Shown here piece after piece: positions 11,260 through 22,028 of a DNA stretch of 64,000 nt. Under the pieces are notes generated by a model. That model did not search any database. It saw only the letters and a list, made by a program, of their open reading frames with translations, and was not told the origin of the DNA. Origin of the DNA: Rhizodiscina lignyota (Eukaryota > Ascomycota > Dothideomycetes > Aulographales > Rhizodiscinaceae); NCBI GenBank assembly GCA_010015805.1, contig ML978122.1, positions 2,142,453 to 2,206,452 of the forward strand, written 5' to 3'. The position numbers were made by a program, and so were the translations under genes. Positions within the stretch are counted from its first letter, which is position 1; every line of letters starts with the position of its first letter.

Positions 11260-11783
11260 AAATGGCTCCGATTTGAAATGTACTAAAGTGTTGAGTGTAA
11301 CATCGCGATGACGGGGTCAGTTTGAGCCTCTCCATGACGGGCGACGATGAGCTTGTCGAATCATAGAGATTGAACGAGAAAAAGGACGACATTACCAACC
11401 AATTGCTAAGGCCTCTTTTACTCGGTTTAGTGAAGGTGCAGAATTCGGACTTAACAAGCAACCGGAGTGGCGAATATCTCGATAATGCATCTCCAATGCA
11501 ATTGTTTAGTAAGCGTCCCTCAGCTTGGAAATGTAGGTACGCGCGAATCAAGACCTCTGACCACGAAGACTGCGCTCTCAACTGGGAAATAGTGAATTGG
11601 GTTTGAAATTGGATTTGCGATATCGTACAGCAAGGTATGTGATTGTTTTCTATTCATCATTGTATGGATGGGGGAACTGGGAAGCTTCACTTGCATATAA
11701 AATATCGAAAACTGACTCAGGTCTCCTTGTTCAAACATCACTCTTCCCATTCATCATTAACCAATCGTTGAAGCGATTCGAAG
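11260..11783. other. Intergenic
   Basis: About 0.5 kb between the dehydrogenase stop and the PRISE-like pseudogene. No gene or distinct repeat is seen. Confidence 0.55.
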
Positions 11784-12933
11784 ATGAAGACCTCTACAGT
11801 TTACTCCGAGGGCATATTTCACGCCTTGCCCACATTCCCTGAGCATGATGGGAAGAAGTATACCGCAATCGTTACCGGCGCAAACGGCATTAGCGGAGCC
11901 AACATCATTCGAGCACTTAGTCAAGCGCCTCAAAGATGGGAGAAGATCTACGCCCTGAGCAGGAGACCACCTCACGCGACCTATCCAGATAGGCCATACC
12001 GAAGCGCTTTGTCCTTCAGACGGGCGCAAAGCACTACGGACTTCACCTTGGTCCGCCTCTTACTCCTGAAGACGAGTCTGATCCACGTTTCACGGCTGTG
12101 GCAAACTTCTACTTCCCCCAAGAGGACTTGCTGTGGGGTTGGACAAAGAAGAACAACACGAGTTGGAATGTAACGCGTCCGGGATTCATCGTCGGTGCGG
12201 TTCCTGACGCCGCTATGAATATCACGTACGGCCTCGCTCTGTACGCTGCAGTGAAGGCGGAGATGAGAGAAAAGCTGGACTTCCCTGGAGACAACACGGC
12301 TTGGGATGTCGAAAACCATATGAGCCTGGCGCAATTGATTGGGTATCATGCTGAGTGGGCGGCATTGACGGCTGACACTGCAAACCAGGCGCTCAACATT
12401 AGCGACGGCAGTATGTTCTCTTGGGGCAAGTTCTGGCCATGCCTCGCCGCTGCATATGGGCTAGAGTACGGAGCTCCCGAGCAGGACGAAAGCAAATTCC
12501 AGACGGTGGAAATGCCCGTCAAGCCACCGCGGAGAGGGTTTGGACCAGCCGGCAAGTTCAGATTGTCCTGGTCGTTCGAAGCGTGGGCGCAGAGACCTGA
12601 GGTCATCAGCGTCTGGGAGAAGATCAAAGAGAAATACGGATTGAGCGCTCCGAAAGATCCTTTCCTTCAGGGCTTCCAGGACGTATTCGGCCTGCTGGAT
12701 GCTGCAATTCTTGGGCCATGGGGGAGGAGTATGGGGTGCATCTTTTCTCTTTGTCAAACAGTACCATCACTAACATTGTCATCAGTGTGACCAAAAGTCG
12801 CCAGCTAGGTTGGAACGGTTTCGTGGACACCAACGAGGGTATGTTTGCGACGATCGAGGAAATGGCGAGCATGAAATTGGTACCACCGTCTGTCAAAAGC
12901 AAGGATTTTGAGATCAAGTATATCGGATATTAA
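11784..12933 (+). pseudogene. PRISE-type (progesterone 5-beta-reductase/iridoid-synthase-like) SDR, broken by internal deletion
   Basis: The N-terminal part (11784 to about 12003) holds the dinucleotide-binding start YTAIVTGANGISGANIIRAL and KIYALSRRPP. The next homologous sequence, KRFVLQTGAKHYGLHLGP, is in another frame and starts directly afterwards. Family members normally have roughly 75-90 residues between these blocks, including the rest of the Rossmann fold. The first frame runs to a stop at 12173. The downstream frame is clean and conserved: NFYFPQEDLLW, GAVPDAAMN, SDGSMFSWGKFWP, RGFGPAGKF, and after a 50-nt intron (12736-12785) RQLGWNGFVDTNE to the stop at 12933. PRISE enzymes reduce enone substrates with NADPH. 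No simple GT..AG pair near the junction repairs the gene, so I call an out-of-frame deletion. An assembly error is the main alternative. Confidence 0.75.
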
Positions 12934-14417
12934 GATCTCCGTTCAGACAGGCATGAAAGTTAATTGGAGCTGAAGAAAAGTAATCGGAATTGTATTCTCA
13001 GCAGCGAGTGTCGAGGTCGTCACCAGATTTGATGCCTAGAGCGTCTCGTAGTCACATCCTCGGTCTAAATTGATTTTGCGCGACCGACGTGGCCATTCTG
13101 CACAGTGTTGAGGAGGATGTCGTGGCTGTTGCTGTCTGGGTGAAGGGCCATTCGCACTATCACGAACCTGATTCGACCATACAGCTCCCTGCTCGAGGCA
13201 GTGTACTCGTAGAATCTGACCCATCTGAATAGGAACATGCCTCGGTGCTTTCGGGAAGTCCATAACAGTAGCAACCAAACCAGATCGAGATGACTCGTTA
13301 TGGATCTGAGGTGCCTGCTGTTATCGTGTTGAATGATTGACCAGGTGTTACTCATGAGCAAAAGGGCGGCGAAGCAAACGCTCGACGTGGAATCCTGCTG
13401 CGTAGCCGTTGTCGTATTGCAAAATGGAACCTATGACATATTTTAGCCTATTGATAGACCCCAATCTGTCTGGCTTTCTTGGCGACGAATTTCGCACGTA
13501 AGTTTGGAGGCGGCGTGCTTCGATGTTTGAGCCGCTGGTAGCGAATGCCTTGACTTGGAACCCACGACCCGGTTAAAGCTGCTGATCAGTCTAGAAAGGG
13601 CCAGGCCAGCTCAAGAATGACAAAATTCGGGAGGCTAGGTATCGCGAGTGCTGTCGTCAGGGTATTCCGGTCGTCTGGAATACATCGGAGACGGAGAGGC
13701 ACAGTGCAGCAGGACGTCCTTCCTCAATGCATGGAAAGCTGTACAAACGCCGTTGAGGCCGTTGAGGTTACATCATCTCTATAAACTGTTATTCAGCAAA
13801 ATACTCTATAGGAAATAGTCGACAAAGTGGGAAAGCTCGGAAAGCAATAGTGGAAAAAAGGAGGCTGAGCAGGCCGTGCGGCGACATGGGCACATGCAAG
13901 GAACTTCGCCTTCTTCCGGGCCCAAACTCTCCTTCACCATCTTCGATAGGCTCTGGCCAGCGATCTCAGCTGTCCGATCACGTTAGGTACATGCGATTGA
14001 GTGCATCATCTGGCTCGTGCGAGGCTGGGAATCGGGCGGAACGGTGAGAGCAAACACGCCAGACGAAAAGTACTTTGCCGTGTACCACCGGCGCACATAA
14101 GCAGGTGTTATTCTTGGGGCTGGGAAGCTGGCGACCTTGACGCAAGACCCCACATTGTCTTATTGGCTCACTGCAGTGGTCACGCTCCAAATACAGCTAT
14201 ATTGACTTCATGTGGCGGAGTGACGTTGCTGGTATGCCTGACGTATATAATGGTAGTTGATGCTTCGCAGTTTCTCTATCACTCACCAGTAGCTTCCAAA
14301 GTCTCATCTTCACAGTATACAAAGTCTCTCGTCTTCAACTCCTCCTATATTCTTCCATCAACAGAAGTAATTCGAACAACACTTAATTCGAAGACCTCCA
14401 ATCAAAACATCGTCAAA
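12934..14417. other. Intergenic
   Basis: About 1.5 kb without a supportable gene. Minus-strand ORFs at 13036-13361 resemble nothing I recognise. The right end (about 14230-14417) is pyrimidine/adenine-rich and has a TATATAA-like sequence near 14244, fitting a promoter and leader for the secreted protein. Confidence 0.5.
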
Positions 14418-14969
14418 ATGGCAATTCTTCTTTCCGCTCTCCTCTTCTCTCTCCTCGGCACTGCCTTCGCAGCACCAGCTCCTCAGCAATCTGGAACGGT
14501 TGCACCTCAGCCAACTGAACCAATCATCATCACCTTCAATCTCGTCTCTACGAACGTCTCCTCTCCGGACTCTATTCAGCCCTCTCTTGACGACGACAGG
14601 GCCCTCATCATGTTCGATCCTTTACACCAGGATGATCTTCTCCTCCGCACAGCATCAAACTACAATCTCCCCATCTTCAAGCTCGAGGGCGGTTCCCTTC
14701 ATGTCAAGGCTCCTGGCCCATTTGGCGGTGCGGATAGATGGTACGCCTCCCAGAAGCTGGTTGAGAACCAGCCCATCACCTTCGCGCACAAGCCGAATGG
14801 AAACAGTGGCTTCAGCTGGAACGGCCCGCTGATCTCCGTTGGAGAGTTCTCTGGGCTCTTTACCCTTTGCAAGGGCCCACTTGGGGAGGACGTGATCTTC
14901 TGGAAGGGCACGGATGCCAGCTGCTCCATGAGCTTCATGCAGGCAATCCCGCGTTCAGAGGTTCTTTAA
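14418..14969 (+). CDS. Small secreted protein, unknown function
   Basis: One exon, 183 residues. The start is the ATG in context TCAAAATGGC, directly followed by a signal peptide (MAILLSALLFSLLGTAFA, cleavage probably near residue 18-20). The in-frame upstream extension to 14001 is not protein-like. The mature part has two cysteines (TLCKG and ASCSM), a central LEGGSLHVKAPGPFGG stretch and FSWNGPLISVGEFSGLFTLCKG, consistent with a small beta-rich extracellular domain. I do not recognise the family with certainty. An apoplastic or cell-wall role follows only from secretion. Confidence 0.8.
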   Translation: MAILLSALLFSLLGTAFAAPAPQQSGTVAPQPTEPIIITFNLVSTNVSSPDSIQPSLDDDRALIMFDPLHQDDLLLRTASNYNLPIFKLEGGSLHVKAPGPFGGADRWYASQKLVENQPITFAHKPNGNSGFSWNGPLISVGEFSGLFTLCKGPLGEDVIFWKGTDASCSMSFMQAIPRSEVL

Positions 14970-15869
14970 GCGTGTTCAGCTTTATCAACGACTGTTAATG
15001 TCCGTTAGTATGACTTTATGGTGGAAATTATGAGATATGGCTCCTGGGATGACGAATGGTTTTTGGATCGGTTGGATGCATAGCGTGGTTAAGCATAGCA
15101 AGGGCGCATAGGGATACTACATATAATACTAATACTAATTGGATCGGCTCAGTACCTCTCACTCAGCCTTTCTATCAAAACGTTACAATTTACATATCAA
15201 GATGATGACAGTGATTCCAACTCAGACGATGGGGCCAATCAGCGCTTGCCGTAACCTCCACAATTTCTTGCAAGCCAACTACCTACCTTTAATCCTTTCC
15301 ACTCTCCCTAATTGCTCTCTCGCTATCTTTGCTATTCAAGTCCTTGTCTGCCGCATGCTATCCTGAACCACTCAGTACTGGAAAGTGGGCGAGCTTGACT
15401 CGGCTACAATCGGACGTCTGCGGTTCGGACGGCATCATATTACTCTTGCAAACTCTCCGCATCCCGCTTCTCCGATTATGCCAACTCATACCATCTACTT
15501 GTGTACTGTACTTATTTACCCATTTCGGACAAGAGATATCCGATCATCTACTCCGGGAGGGCCCCTCACTAAGCCCTGCAAGTTTGGGAAGCTAAGCCAA
15601 TGAGTTATCAAGAGATCTGGGCACATGGCTTATCTCTCAGCAAGACGTTCAGGTACCAACGGGTCATATTGGCTGTCTTACTCTCACGCTGGAAGCATTC
15701 TGCTGTTGTTCACTTGGAGTCTTGTCACTTTTACAAATTTTCTATCTCTCATTCTCAGGTCTCAACACAGCCCCATCATTCCTGCTGCAACAATATCGTC
15801 GGGCTCTTCTCAGTTCAAATATATCAAATTAAATATTCGGAGAACTTCGGCTCTGTTAAATAGTTCACC
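14970..15869. other. Intergenic
   Basis: About 0.9 kb between the secreted protein and the FMN oxidase. The ORFs at 15139-15863 are short, mutually overlapping and lack recognisable domains. No strong repeat is seen. Confidence 0.55.
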
Positions 15870-17079
15870 ATGGCAGGCAAACCTGTGCCCATCCCGAAAG
15901 ATGCTGAGGAAAAAGAATCCGTGATCATGAACATCGAAGAACTCCGTGATATTGGCACAGCGAAGCTTCCCAAACCGATAGCGGACTTCTTCAACAGCGG
16001 ATCAACATATCAAGAGACGCTCGCCGCCAACACGGCTGCCTTCTCCAAATACAAGCTACGCTCACGTGTGCTCGTCGACGTATCGAAACCCGACACGAGC
16101 ACGGTCGTCTTCGGGAACCGTATCTCGTTTCCACTCTGTGTCTCGCCGGCGGGGATACAAGGAATGGCTCACCCGGATGGAGAGCTCGCGACTAGCCGTG
16201 CATGTGCGAAGGCAGGAATCAACATGGGCATCAGTAGCTTCGCGAATTACGACTTTGACGAGATAATGAAGCAGGGCGAGTCGAGCGGAGTGCATTATGC
16301 ACTGCAGATGTACACGATGAGAGACAAAGTACTGCAGGAGAAGATTATTCGGCGAGCTGAGGCCCGGGGCGTGAAGGCAATCCTACTCACAGCAGACAGT
16401 CCGGTTCTTGGTGTACGATGGAACGAGCATAAGGGCGACTTCCGTGCAATTACAGGGTTTGAGTTCCCCATTATCGGAATAACGGAAGAGATGTGGCGTA
16501 GTAGTTCGCATGAAGAGATGTTCGACAAGTTCAACGATGACACGCACAACTGGGCGAGGGATATCCCGTACCTGCGCAGCTTGACGAAGATGGAAATCTG
16601 GGTAAAGGGCATAATGACCGCCGAGGATACTCTTTTGGCGATCAAGCATGGAGTCAACGGAATTCTTGTCAGTAACCATGGCGGAAGACAACTTGATGGC
16701 GTCCCGGCCACCTTGGATGCCTTAGTAGAATGCGTGGGCGCGGGGCAAGGGAGGATAAAGATACATGTAGATGGAGGCTTCAGGAGTGGGACAGACATCT
16801 TTAAAGCTCTAGCACTAGGAGCCGACTGTTGCTGGGTTGGAAGGCCGACTATCTGGAGTCTTGCGGTGAGTTGAAACGCAATTGCCTGACTTTGGTGAAT
16901 TATGTTCCGCTGACAATGGAATGCAGTACAAAGGGCAAGAAGGTGTAGATCTCATGCTCAAGCTTCTACAGGACGACTTTCGAAGGTGCATGCAGCTCTG
17001 TGGATGTCGGACGATAAAAGACATATCGAGGTCTTGCTTGTCGAGGATGAATAGCGACGGAGTTCTGGCGCGTCTTTGA
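15870..17079 (+). CDS. FMN-dependent alpha-hydroxyacid dehydrogenase/oxidase (glycolate/lactate oxidase family)
   Basis: Exons 15870-16865 and 16927-17079 give 382 residues, matching the TIM-barrel flavoenzymes that oxidise L-2-hydroxy acids to 2-keto acids. The FMN and catalytic residues are visible: SPAGIQGMAHPDGE (92-105), LQMYTM with Y148, WVKGI with K246, SNHGGRQLDG with H270 and R273, and DGGFRSGTD then GRP for phosphate binding. The N-terminal substrate-binding segment is DFFNSGST (39-46). Aligned with DYYASGA of plant glycolate oxidase, the conserved active-site Tyr (Y24 there) is Phe 40 here. The enzyme lacks a cytochrome b2 heme domain and a clear targeting presequence; the C-terminus (ARL) is not a strong peroxisomal PTS1, though SRL-like variants exist. 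The substrate is unknown. Confidence 0.92.
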
Positions 17080-18491
17080 GCAATGTACTCCGCAAGTCCC
17101 AGTATTGTTCTATATGGCCGGTTACTTGCTGAATAAGACTTCGTGTGTGCGAAAGGATAAGGAGTGCCGAGTGTTAGAAGGATGTTGAGTATGGCCCGTG
17201 CGAGTGTTTGTGGTAGTAGTGAGACTGAAGAAAATGAAACTTGTGCTCTACGTTGGCACGATCTGTGGAAATCCGGTGCATAGTTGCAGCAATGCTCTGC
17301 GAACAGTGCGAGAATCACGGAAAAATGGTCATTCACAATCCAAAGGATGCTCAGATGACTGAGTGGGCTTGGCGGAAGAAAGTTCCTCTGCAATGTAAGA
17401 AAGGCTTGAAGACTGTGCAGATGTGTTGGGAAGAAACGATAACCGCAATCTAACAACTGCTGGAGCGCTCATGCATCCATAAGAGAAGAATAGCTGTCCT
17501 AGCTACAATTAGAGGTACGACAGCCGAGTAGACTCAACGGAAGAACAATTCCTCTTCATTATCCAGCGAGAGGAGAGCAGAGAGGCCGAAGGAGGTTGAA
17601 ATTTAATTAAAATGTGGCGTTGAGGTGGCTGAGCTATCAAACGCCACAACCGTTCCCGGAAGGCCTTACGATCCGTCAGACTTCAACCTCATCGTACGAA
17701 GCTTCAGTATTAGTATTCGACAAGTCTATTAATTGAGCTGAATTTGGACGAAGAAGCGTAAGCCAAAAGACTGAGCATGGTCTCGAACCATGCGTGTACT
17801 ATTAAGTCCTTCTCCTCCTGTTAGTGCCCTACAGAACGGGTTTTGTGCACATCATTCCGTCTAGTCATTCATTTGGCAAGTTTCCGCAAAATCTTCCCTT
17901 ACATCTCTGCGGGGACGTCGGCAGCATAAATTAGGACAAGCTTCAGCATCTATGCTTGCTAGCGATCTTGATTTCCGTCCAGTCAGACCTGTGCAGGGCG
18001 TTGACAGCTGGCGAGATCCGACCACTTCCGGCTGGCCCACAACCTTCTAGGACGACTGTTTCGAGATCTGACACTTTGAAGAGAGCCTCCATGATTACGA
18101 AAAGAGCTAGGATCCGTGTCATATCCGAAACTTTCTCAGTATTGTTGCTAGCCAACCAAATTTTCGTCTTATCCGTGGATGAAGATGACGAGAAGGAGAG
18201 TGTGGATCTGCTCAGATGCATCGTCGTTGAGCCTCTTGAAACTCGCATAACTAATCTAAACACAGCAATCTGCGGCGGTAGATGATGAGCCGGAGGTAAT
18301 TATGCTCCGCATTGTATGTGTTAAGGGCATAGGTTGACAGCTCAACGTCATGGCACTCCGCCGCATGTATCACTCACGCGACGTCTTTCCGTTTGTATCC
18401 GGTAACCCCTTTTCCCTGTCTCTTTACATCAGTACCCTTCAGTTTCGTTCTCTTTCTTCAAGAGTATTTCGATTTGATTGCGTATCGTGCG
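17080..18491. other. Intergenic
   Basis: About 1.4 kb with no supportable gene. ORFs on both strands at 17943-18285 are complementary shadows without known motifs. The last ~100 bp are pyrimidine-rich leader sequence of the PAP2 gene. Confidence 0.5.
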
Positions 18492-19730
18492 ATGGGTGTC
18501 TTCAAGGACCTAGTGGAGCCAGGAGGTAGGGCGTTCCCTGACCCAAACCGATATATCTTCACCAAGTGAAACATCTAACAGCTCAACGCTAGCCCTTTAT
18601 CTTACTCTCGCCGCTGGTGTCCTCATAAACAGACATGTTCCTCGTAGAAGGTCACCGAGTGACGACGCCTCGGATGCCGGTACACCACCTCTTCGTGGGC
18701 AAGTATACCTAGGAAAGCGCCAATCATCCGTTATCCCAGATAACACAATATTCCGCAACAACTTAATTTCTCGGGTCCTTTTATACTTCCCATTCCTTCT
18801 CGAGGTATTCTACTGGCATCTCACATACTGGGTTCGTCCCTATCACACCAAATCAGCATACTCAAGACTAATGCACGTCACCAGCCGTACCAACTCGCTC
18901 GCGCCCTCTCTGTCTCTCTCATCCGGAACTCTCCTACCGCGTATGTCCTTGCCGAGCATCACGCCCTCTCCCTCCTCAACCTCGAACGAATCCTGCATAT
19001 CGATATCGAAGCATCCTTCCAACACTTTCTCCTCACCCGGCTCCCATGGAGCATGCACCTCCTCGCTATCGTCTACCATAGCCACATAATCCTTGGCGTC
19101 ATATTCCTCGTCTACGCCTACACATTCTTCCCGCGTCCAGCCTTCCAGCGTATCCGCCGCACGCTCGCTATAGACAACTGGATTGCCTTCACCGTCCTAA
19201 CACTCTGGCGCTGTGCGCCGCCCCGACTATTACCGACAGAGTATGGATATTTAGACGTGCTGCATCCGAAGCGGATGAGAGAGCAGCAGGCAGAACTGGC
19301 TGAGGTCGTAGAGGGGGCGGTAGAGAGCACGGGGAGCGTGTGGACGAACAATAGCCATCAGCTTACTATTGCTGCGATGCCGTCTCTGCACTTTGGGACG
19401 TCGTTATTGATTGGGTATTCGTTGCTCCGTCATTCGCCTCATAGACTGGTAAGATTGTTGGCGCCGCTTTGGCCGCTGGCGATGCTGATTACCATTGTCG
19501 GGACTGCAAACCACTTCGTTCTGGACGCTGTGGTTGGTGCGATGGTTGTCGCTCTGGGATGGCGGATGAATGAATTGATGCTGTCGTTCCGGCCCATGGA
19601 GGAATGGATGTTCTGGGCACTGCGGACTGAACGACCAAAAACGGCGGAGAAGAGAGCTTGGGAGGCCACGGAAAGAAATAGTTATAGGAAAGATGAGCTC
19701 GAGGTGATAAAGGAGGACATGGATGTGTAG
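18492..19730 (+). CDS. PAP2-superfamily integral membrane phosphatase (Aur1/IPC-synthase-like fold)
   Basis: Exons 18492-18525, 18593-18831 and 18885-19730 give 372 residues. The phase-1 first intron with acceptor GCTAG|CC keeps the frame, whereas the earlier acceptor ACAG would lead to a stop. The second intron has a CTAAT branch site. Several hydrophobic spans are present: residues 11-25, the segment ISRVLLYFPFLLEVFYWHLTYW, LLAIVYHSHIILGVIFLVYAY, and two near the C-terminus. The phosphatase signature is split as AAMPSLHFG and ANHFVLDAVVGA, supplying the paired His and Asp of PAP2 catalysis. Such proteins act on phospho-lipids in endomembranes. IPC synthase itself is longer, so the substrate is left open. 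The gene is convergent with the VIT transporter. Confidence 0.82.
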
Positions 19731-19926
19731 ATGGTTAAGGCATTGGAGAAGGGAAGTTCCGGATTTCATGCATTGAACATGATACCCAGATTGGGCGGGA
19801 TCTCAAAAATGGGATATTGGGTAATTAGAAGGGTTTGCGATAGCCTTGAGGTATTGGTTGAGGTCTTTACTGACCGCATTATTTCATTACAGTTACATAT
19901 CATAACCCCAGCGCCGATGCATATGC

Positions 19927-20958
19927 TCAGTTGGTGGGAACAGGGTGCCCCAAATTATTCGTATTGGGGTCGAATTCACCTCCTCCTTGTACGGCTTTTC
20001 CACCGTGAAATCCATGGTTTATTCCCCAAACAATGCCGAAACTCGCACCGCTTGCTATCGCGCCGACAATTAATGTCTGTGCCGCCGACCATAGTGCCTC
20101 TTTTCTTCCACACCCGGTAACGTATGCTTTCACATAGCCGAAGGAGACGAGTAAGAGAGCGGTGATAGATATAGATGTGTAGAGACCGTCGAGGACGCGC
20201 TTGTAGAAGAAATAGGGGAGCATAGGGAGGATACCACCGAGGAAGTAGGCCAGAGCCATAACCATGGCAGCGAGCCAGGCACCGTTGAGAGCTGGCTTCT
20301 CGAGTTTGAGGGAGTGGTCAATCAGGAACTAAGGTTCTCGTCAGTATGTAATATTTACCACGATGCTGTAGAGAATCTGTACCTTTGCCCACATTTCCTT
20401 ATCCTGCTTTAGGCCTTGGACAAGGGGCCTAACACGCTCCTTGCTGAGGCCATACTGCTCGAATATAGCATATGTCTCTTCCTCTTGCACAGCCGGTATC
20501 GTCTCAACCTCTCTGATCTCCTGTTGTTCGCGCACGAGGTAGGCTGTTCGTTCTGTGCTGGCAGCAAGGTAGGCACCCAAACCCATTGACAGTGCGCCAG
20601 CAATGAGCTCAGCGATGCCACCTATTACGACGAGCTTCTGGGATCCGAAGCTGGTGAGGCCGGCTGTGAGGGCGAATGGAACGGTCAGACCGTCGGAGAA
20701 ACCGATGATGGCATTCTTGACGGAGTCGCTGTTCGCCCAATTGTTCTGCTCTTTCCGAGAGGAGGGAGGGCGAGCGCCGGACTCGAGGCTCGACTCCGAT
20801 AATCGATTCTCAGAGCCTTCGGTGACGGCCTTGCGAGAGAAGGTGGATCTGATCATCTCGAAGTTAGGGAATTTTGCCTTTGGCATCTTGGCTGATGAGC
20901 TCGATGAAGGAAATGTATTGTAGTTCATGGAGGGTGGAATTGATGTGTCGGATAACAT
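19927..20958 (-). CDS. VIT/Ccc1-family vacuolar iron/manganese transporter
   Basis: Exons 20958-20383 and 20328-19927 (54-nt intron, phase 0) give 325 residues. The family moves Fe2+ or Mn2+ from cytosol into the vacuole in exchange for protons. After a Ser-rich cytosolic N-terminus come NAIIGFSDGLTVPFALTAGL (the hallmark first membrane helix with the conserved FSDGLTVPFAL), ELIAGALSMGLGAYLAA with the Met/Gly/Glu metal path, and a charged insert (EQQEIREVETIPAVQEEE) forming the cytosolic metal-binding hairpin. The C-terminal half has three more helices (MALAYFLGGILPMLPYFFY and following, ending GAIASGASFGIVWG). Start choice among Met1, Met11 and Met24 is uncertain; the first is used. Confidence 0.9.
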
Positions 20959-22028
20959 GAGGGCTTCAGTGTTGGAGCGAGGGAGGACCCTCGTCCCTCA
21001 ATACGCGGTGTAAGGGCTTTATGAGTGCATATATGTATCTGATCCGTAGGGCGGATCAGATATTGGACACCCAATAGGAGCTGAGGTATTTCCAAGCATC
21101 ACAATTGCTGCATGGGGTAAGGTGTGACACGCGTTTTTTTAAGCCATAAAACCCACTTACACTCTTTCATATCCACCTAGCCGCGGCATTATGCTGTTCA
21201 GCAGAGCGAAGGCCATCTCCAACGGTATCAAGACGCGCAGAACAGTAACGAGAGAACGGCGAACGGTCATGACATGGCCAGAGGAGCAGAGAAGGCGAGT
21301 AGAGGCCAAGCCGCATGCGCCGGTCAAGCAACATCTTTAAAGGCTTGTTCTCGACGCCGTGCGAGTCGCGGACTCGCCGGCGCTGGACTGCGTGGAGGCA
21401 ATTGGCGGTAGGTCGATGTCAAAGATTCAAAAGACCTTCTGCTTTGGTGCAGCGCAAATGCGAACTGCGTGGGGAGCCAATCACTGGCCGCGAATTACTA
21501 CACGTTCCAGGACGGGCTGAACTGCTGTGCCTGCATATCACGACCAGCGTCACCAGCCTCCCGCCTCTCTCGGGCCCGTACTTCGAGATCGGCTCGCGCA
21601 TGAGGCGAGCTTCCTTGAGCTTGACAAAACTGGGAGAGATGCTTAGCGATGACCACAATAATGTCCTCCAACTACGATAAGAGAGACGTGGGCTGACACA
21701 GCAAAGCACACAGGATCATGATGGAGATCAGATTAGATTGATAAACCAGCTCCACGAGACTGGAACGACGGGATGAGAATTTGAAAGAAGACGGAAAACA
21801 AGACGATGTATATCATTCTTCATGGACATAGGAAATTTTGATCAATGAAATCTTTGTCAGATACTTTTGGACATTGCTCTTGTCGAGTTGTCAGTTTTTA
21901 GCTCAAACGCGGCGACGAGCGGCAGATGAAGCTTCCCCTGCCGAAGATCTCCCACCAAGAAAATAGTTATGGTGGGGAGTCGTCGTTAGAAACTTTTCTT
22001 TCAATTCAACAACAAGCAATTGATTGCC
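20959..22028. other. Intergenic between divergent VIT and ILV1 genes
   Basis: About 1.1 kb holding both 5' regions. A plus-strand ORF at 21315-21680 and a minus-strand ORF at 21419-21709 overlap; neither has a recognisable domain. An ACGCGT hexamer occurs at 21129-21134, but single copies are common in this window. Confidence 0.5.

Noticed and set aside
13036-13361. Minus-strand ORFs of 80-98 residues
   Set aside because: No recognisable motif and no continuation by introns; could be a gene relic but cannot be supported.
14001-14417. In-frame N-terminal extension of the small secreted protein
   Set aside because: It would bury the signal peptide; the internal ATG at 14418 has a good context and leads straight into it.
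21129-21134. ACGCGT near the VIT transporter gene as a cell-cycle site
   Set aside because: Single hexamer; similar single copies occur in coding sequence (near 12174, 34747 and 59049), so it has no weight alone.
21315-21709. Overlapping ORFs on both strands upstream of ILV1
   Set aside because: Complementary open frames without domains; likely chance in a GC-balanced spacer.
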